From positions 310,001 to 374,000 of the forward strand of contig JANSWZ010000001.1 in assembly GCA_024743215.1 (NCBI GenBank): a stretch of 64,000 nucleotides of DNA, read 5' to 3'. The first letter of the stretch is position 1. Every line of letters begins with the position of its first letter. A model generated the notes under the pieces. That model saw nothing but the letters and a program-made list of their open reading frames with translations, ran no database searches and was not told the DNA's origin. Positions 60,415 to 64,000 of the stretch are shown one piece after another. A program made the translations under genes and the position numbers. The stretch is from Alphaproteobacteria bacterium (GTDB lineage: Bacteria > Pseudomonadota > Alphaproteobacteria > Rhizobiales > GCA-2746425).

Positions 60415-60822
60415 TTAAGTGCCGAGGCACTTTTCCAGCAAAGCGGCATCGGGATTGGATGCGTTAGGTCCAAATTCGGCATAGCAACCCGCCGTCCATG
60501 CAACAGCTTTGTTCTTACTGTCAAATGTGCCATCGGGTACGCCCTTGCGCGGCGTGGTTTGCGCCGAGGCGCGCGCAGGTTTAATGGAGGCAGGAGGTGT
60601 GCTGTCCATTTTCGCTTCACGGGGTTTTAAGGGCGATGCTGGCTTTACGCCGCCATTATAGGCACAGGCAACTTCATCGCTTATCGCGTCATCGCCGAAC
60701 TTGAATACAGTCCCATCAACACATTCCACGGTTCGGTTCATGCCAGCAGATACAGCTGGAAGAGTTGATGAAATCGCCGCCGCTGTCAGAACAGCGAGAG
60801 CTGCAAAGACCATCTTTTTCAT
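60415..60822 (-). CDS. Small secreted protein with paired cysteines
   Basis: A 135-residue protein with signal peptide (MKK, hydrophobic core, cleavage near AVSAG-MN). The mature protein has four Cys (VECVDG, VACAYN, AGCYAEF, EKCLG) that could form two disulfides, with a Pro/Lys-rich linker between an N-terminal and a C-terminal part. No family recognised. Located periplasmic or secreted. Its upstream region contains the same elements as the kinase promoter, suggesting membership in that regulon. Confidence 0.6.
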   Translation of the reverse strand: MKKMVFAALAVLTAAAISSTLPAVSAGMNRTVECVDGTVFKFGDDAISDEVACAYNGGVKPASPLKPREAKMDSTPPASIKPARASAQTTPRKGVPDGTFDSKNKAVAWTAGCYAEFGPNASNPDAALLEKCLGT

Positions 60823-60910
60823 ATCTATCTCCGTTCATGTTTGGGGTGGCAAGATTGCCAGTCCCAACAACATGACGGGGAGACATATCAGGAGCGCGTT
60901 TGGCTGCGTT

Positions 60911-60951
60911 TCAATTGTATCATGGGGCGGGAAAATTGATACAATTGATAC
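60911..60951. promoter_or_regulatory. GATACA-core repeats upstream of the secreted-protein gene
   Basis: TCAATTGTATC (60911-60921) and GATACAATTGATAC (60938-60951) form an inverted pair 89-129 bp upstream of the start at 60822, with a third GATAC at 60947. Identical 11-mers occur in the kinase promoter. Confidence 0.6.
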
Positions 60952-60965
60952 GTTGGGTTGCAGGT

Positions 60966-63296
60966 TTATCGAAATACGTAAATCGGGCTTGTCCATGCCC
61001 GGGTTCCATCTTCCAGCTCAACCCTGAAATAAAGCGGATTATCACCGGTGGATTTGAGCGCAAGTGTGCGGTCAAATGAACAAGACACATGTGAGTTCCT
61101 ATCAGGCAGTCGATAGACTTTCATGAAACGTGGTAAGTCGCCTGAAGCATCGAAAATTGTATCTTCGTAGCCAATATCCGCAATTTCGACTTCTCGCTCA
61201 ATCAATGGTGTTTTGATGGAAAGGGAGCCTGCGTTAGGGTCCGACATCAGGATGTCGACGCCACCGAAATTTCCGGTCGTCAGCGCGCGCCAACTGAGAT
61301 CCGTATCGCCTTGCTGCTCCAATACCTTGTCCCGGTTCAGAAAGTTAACGGGCTGGCTGCTCTTGATCGTGTTGCCGACCACTTTTGCAGTTCCATCCCA
61401 GATGACTTCCCGGAAGCGCCCGCGATATTCTGCGCCCTCCCAGTGCAGTCGCAGACGTGCTCCCAGATCAGCTTTGGAATATGGTCTGACGGTTTCCACC
61501 AGGTTCAGACCATTGAAGATATCAATACGAATTATCGGCGAACTGGCGGCAACAGAGACGGCAAGGTTGATATTGCCATGGGGTAGATGGACAATGTCGC
61601 CCATCATAGCCGTATTGGTTGAAACACCTTTGGTTTCAAAAAGGGCCGGGTCGTCGTGATACAGGATTCCCGGTGCGTCGAAAGTTGCGGCTATGTCAAT
61701 GATCATGCGGCCTGCATCGCCGCCCGTGGTGCCATAGTGGTGGCGCTTGCGCATGCAATCCAGCAGCGCCTCACGGGAGAGCTCATGCGTGATGAAGCAT
61801 GTCAGCCCGCCAATTGCGCCGAATTTTCCAGCGCCCGGATAGCTGGCGCCGGGGCGGCCTTTATGGCCATCCGAATTTGTGACGACACCAACCCGGTATC
61901 CCAGTTTGAAGGCGTCTTGCAGCAGCCATTCAAAACTGCCCCAGGATGAATGAACCTCGACGGACCGTTCGAAACGTCCATCATGGGCATACCCAATATC
62001 TGCATAGCGTCCGCCGCAATGGGCGTAGCAAACGACATCAAATTCCTGATTGTCTGCAAAGGCCTCGAACAGGTCTCGCGCTGTCGTGCAATCCGTATCA
62101 GCGGTCGTCTGATCTTCGATCAACGCATGGGACGAGCGGCGGATCGTGCGGTTTTCATCGGGGAAATAAACGTTTCTGTCGCCGCCCAAAGATGTGTTGC
62201 CGGACCATTCATAGCCCGGCAATGCAACAAAGGATCCGGGTGCATCGAACTCCTCGGTAATTCGGTTCAACTCATTCCAGAACCCGTCGCTGATCTGGAA
62301 GTCATTTCCCTGATGGCCACAAGCATCCACAAAGGCGCGGTCTCTGGCGAACGCGAAATAGTCACGTGCGCTTCCTGTGCCAATGGTCTCTTCTGATTGC
62401 CCATGCATATCGCCCCAGAAATGCACCAGATCGCGCTGTTCCACTATCAGCGGATTTGTCTGTGCGATTGCTGTTCCTTTTGAATCTTTGACAATTATCG
62501 ATGTTTGACCTGCCTTTGACAGGCTCAGTCCTGGAATGATGAGCGCGCAGTCGCCTTTTGTGAAATGCGCGGTTTCTGGAAGGCCTTCGATCTCTGCATC
62601 GGTTTCCCGTTCCAGTGTCACAGTGTCTTCACACTGATTGGATGGATTGCCCCATTTATCCTCGCCTTTGATTTTGAGTGAGAATGGTTCGTTTGGTCTG
62701 CAGCGTGTTGGCAAAACGGCGACGAAACGTTCCGGTTTGCCCGGTACAATGGCAATGGTTGGCTGAATGGGTAGGGGTTGAAAATTGAACGTTGCAACAG
62801 GATCGGCCAGCACACGAAATTCGAATGTATCTTCGCAGAATGTCTGCAGGCGCATGCCCGGACCGCCAAAGTCGGTTACGCCAAATCTGATGATGATCTG
62901 ATCGCTTTCCTGAAGAAACCCTTTTACAACTTTGATCCACAAGGTCCGGTCCCAGGGGCGTACATTGCCTTTCGGGTCCCAACGCAATTGAAGCAGTGCG
63001 CCGTTTGAGGCTGTTACGGTGCAGTAGTTGGCGGATTCCGGATGGTCAAATTGCGGGTTTCCCTGATCTGATGCAAAGCGGAAGCAGATGCGCAAACTAC
63101 CGGAATCATCAATGCCAAAAGTTCCAGCCGTATAGGTCAGCGTGAAGGATGCATAGCTGCCTGCTTCGAATTTTCCCGTAGGAGAAATCTCTGCCGATCC
63201 CAATTGCGCAGGATTGATGGCGTGGCGAATGACACCGCTGTCCATTGCTTCCCAGTTTCTGTCGTCATTGCTCTTGGCTGGCAACTGATCGGTCAT
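60966..63296 (-). CDS. Large DUF3604-like (PHP-type) metal-dependent hydrolase
   Basis: A 776-residue cytoplasmic protein without signal peptide. The N-terminal about 285 residues are beta-rich; two repeated domain-like segments precede a catalytic part beginning VHFWGDMHGQSEETIGTGSA near 300. Metal-ligand candidates are Asp and His in WGDMHGQ, ACGHQGND near 330, CYAHCGGRY near 430, EVHSSWG near 452 and VTNSDGHKG near 475. This is the DUF3604 pattern (WGDLHGH...DGH), likely phosphoesterase or related hydrolase. A TGGTCCA element lies 6 bp before the start. It follows a TRAP permease gene by 66 bp, so the transported compound could be its substrate. Function otherwise unknown. Confidence 0.75.
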   Translation of the reverse strand: MTDQLPAKSNDDRNWEAMDSGVIRHAINPAQLGSAEISPTGKFEAGSYASFTLTYTAGTFGIDDSGSLRICFRFASDQGNPQFDHPESANYCTVTASNGALLQLRWDPKGNVRPWDRTLWIKVVKGFLQESDQIIIRFGVTDFGGPGMRLQTFCEDTFEFRVLADPVATFNFQPLPIQPTIAIVPGKPERFVAVLPTRCRPNEPFSLKIKGEDKWGNPSNQCEDTVTLERETDAEIEGLPETAHFTKGDCALIIPGLSLSKAGQTSIIVKDSKGTAIAQTNPLIVEQRDLVHFWGDMHGQSEETIGTGSARDYFAFARDRAFVDACGHQGNDFQISDGFWNELNRITEEFDAPGSFVALPGYEWSGNTSLGGDRNVYFPDENRTIRRSSHALIEDQTTADTDCTTARDLFEAFADNQEFDVVCYAHCGGRYADIGYAHDGRFERSVEVHSSWGSFEWLLQDAFKLGYRVGVVTNSDGHKGRPGASYPGAGKFGAIGGLTCFITHELSREALLDCMRKRHHYGTTGGDAGRMIIDIAATFDAPGILYHDDPALFETKGVSTNTAMMGDIVHLPHGNINLAVSVAASSPIIRIDIFNGLNLVETVRPYSKADLGARLRLHWEGAEYRGRFREVIWDGTAKVVGNTIKSSQPVNFLNRDKVLEQQGDTDLSWRALTTGNFGGVDILMSDPNAGSLSIKTPLIEREVEIADIGYEDTIFDASGDLPRFMKVYRLPDRNSHVSCSFDRTLALKSTGDNPLYFRVELEDGTRAWTSPIYVFR

Positions 63297-63362
63297 AACA
63301 ATTGGTCCATTTCATTGGGGTCTCTCGGCGTGGTGCGGGACGGGCCACTGCGGGTGCTGGAT

Positions 63363-64000
63363 CTATCCAAACAGCCCGACAAGGAAGAGGGAGATTGGCG
63401 GGAAATATGTAATTAGCAGCAAATCCACGATGAGGACCAGAATATAGGGCCAGATCGCAACGACGATCTGCTCTATGGAAACGTCCGTGATGGCTGATGC
63501 AATGAAGAGATCAACACCAAGTGGAGGTGTGACAGTTCCGATGCTGAGATTGACCGAAACAATGATGCCGAACAGGACTGGATCGATGCCGAAGCTCATG
63601 GCGGCTGGATAGAGTATTGCCGTAAAGATGACAATTGCCGCAGCGGCGTTCATCATGCAGCCGACAATCAGCAGAAAGATGTTCACAAACAAAAGATAGA
63701 GGATCTGATTACCCGCAATATCGGCCAGGAAAGCGGACACGTTCTGAGGGATCTGATTGATCGTGATCAGCCAGGCAAACACGCCAGCAGCATTCATGAT
63801 GAACATTACAACTGCAGAGGACATGACTGCACGGGTGAATGCTTTGACAAGGCCCTGAAAGGTGAGCTCCCGATAGGCAAACCCGACGATCAGTCCATAA
63901 AGGGCAGCAATGATGGCGGCCTCAGTTGGTGTGAAGATGCCGCCATAAATACCAGACAGGATGATGACCGGCATCAAAAGCGGCCAGAAGGCTTGCTTGA
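63363..64000 (-). CDS. TRAP transporter large permease (DctM family), partial
   Basis: The C-terminal part (about 212 residues) of a DctM permease; the reading frame continues through the window end without an internal start. KQAFWPLLMPVIILSGIYGG and IFTPTEAAIIAALYGL are the family block in the second half, followed by MNAAGVFAWLITINQIP, VGCMMNAAAAIVIFTAILYP and GTVTPPLGVDLFIAS. The binding protein and small permease should lie just beyond the edge. Confidence 0.92.
   Translation of the reverse strand, partial: KQAFWPLLMPVIILSGIYGGIFTPTEAAIIAALYGLIVGFAYRELTFQGLVKAFTRAVMSSAVVMFIMNAAGVFAWLITINQIPQNVSAFLADIAGNQILYLLFVNIFLLIVGCMMNAAAAIVIFTAILYPAAMSFGIDPVLFGIIVSVNLSIGTVTPPLGVDLFIASAITDVSIEQIVVAIWPYILVLIVDLLLITYFPPISLFLVGLFG

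Overview
This 64 kb window looks like chromosome from an alphaproteobacterium, probably a marine or host-associated heterotroph of the Hyphomicrobiales/Rhodobacterales type. That placement is inference. It rests on a glnB-glnA pair behind a sigma-54 promoter, a gcvTHP operon behind a tandem glycine riboswitch, the family content (TAXI-TRAP, tripartite tricarboxylate and sugar ABC importers, many FCD-type GntR regulators) and moderate GC. I found no phage genes, transposases, CRISPR array or rRNA.

Layout. (1) 0-12 kb is mostly housekeeping: an outer-membrane beta-barrel protein, glnA and glnB (minus strand), tRNA-Leu(UAG), trigger factor, a small c-type cytochrome, the glycine riboswitch with gcvT-gcvH-gcvP, a TSUP permease and a YaiI/DUF188 protein. 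(2) 12-20.4 kb holds a GGDEF-EAL protein, a short Cys-rich ORF, a TAXI-TRAP transporter with universal stress protein and class III aminotransferase, and tRNA-Gln(CUG). (3) 20.5-46.2 kb is a catabolic island. It has two leaderless (cytoplasmic-looking) sulfatases flanking a tripartite tricarboxylate transporter, a KduD-like dehydrogenase, two mannonate-dehydratase-family proteins, and two sugar cassettes. Each cassette contains an ABC importer, an aldose-epimerase-like protein and an SMP-30 lactonase. One adds an RraA-type aldolase, the other an enolase-superfamily dehydratase and a sugar dehydrogenase. Three GntR/FCD regulators lie in this island. (4) 46.4-55.9 kb contains a second tripartite transporter with its GntR regulator, two short-chain dehydrogenases (one lacking the usual catalytic residues), an Asp/Glu-racemase-family protein whose 3' end is duplicated 2 kb away, an ABM monooxygenase-like protein, a 36-residue membrane peptide and a DUF3137 pair. 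(5) 56-64 kb holds a six-PAS hybrid histidine kinase with an OmpR-type response regulator, a small secreted protein, a large DUF3604/PHP-like protein and the C-terminal part of a TRAP large permease cut by the window edge.

How it fits together. The island is consistent with uptake of small, possibly sulfated sugar acids, desulfation in the cytoplasm, and breakdown by a largely non-phosphorylative route: epimerase, dehydrogenase, lactonase, dehydratase, then pyruvate-type aldolase. Candidate operators are visible as repeated motifs: three copies of a CTGGWCCAACAA element around the uxuA/gntR divergon, a TACC/GGTA inverted repeat in front of the second tripartite transporter, and GATACA-core repeats shared by the kinase promoter and the small secreted-protein promoter. 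Strong hairpins follow the binding-protein gene in four transporter operons. Start codons were moved inward where a Shine-Dalgarno sequence or family N-terminus favoured it.
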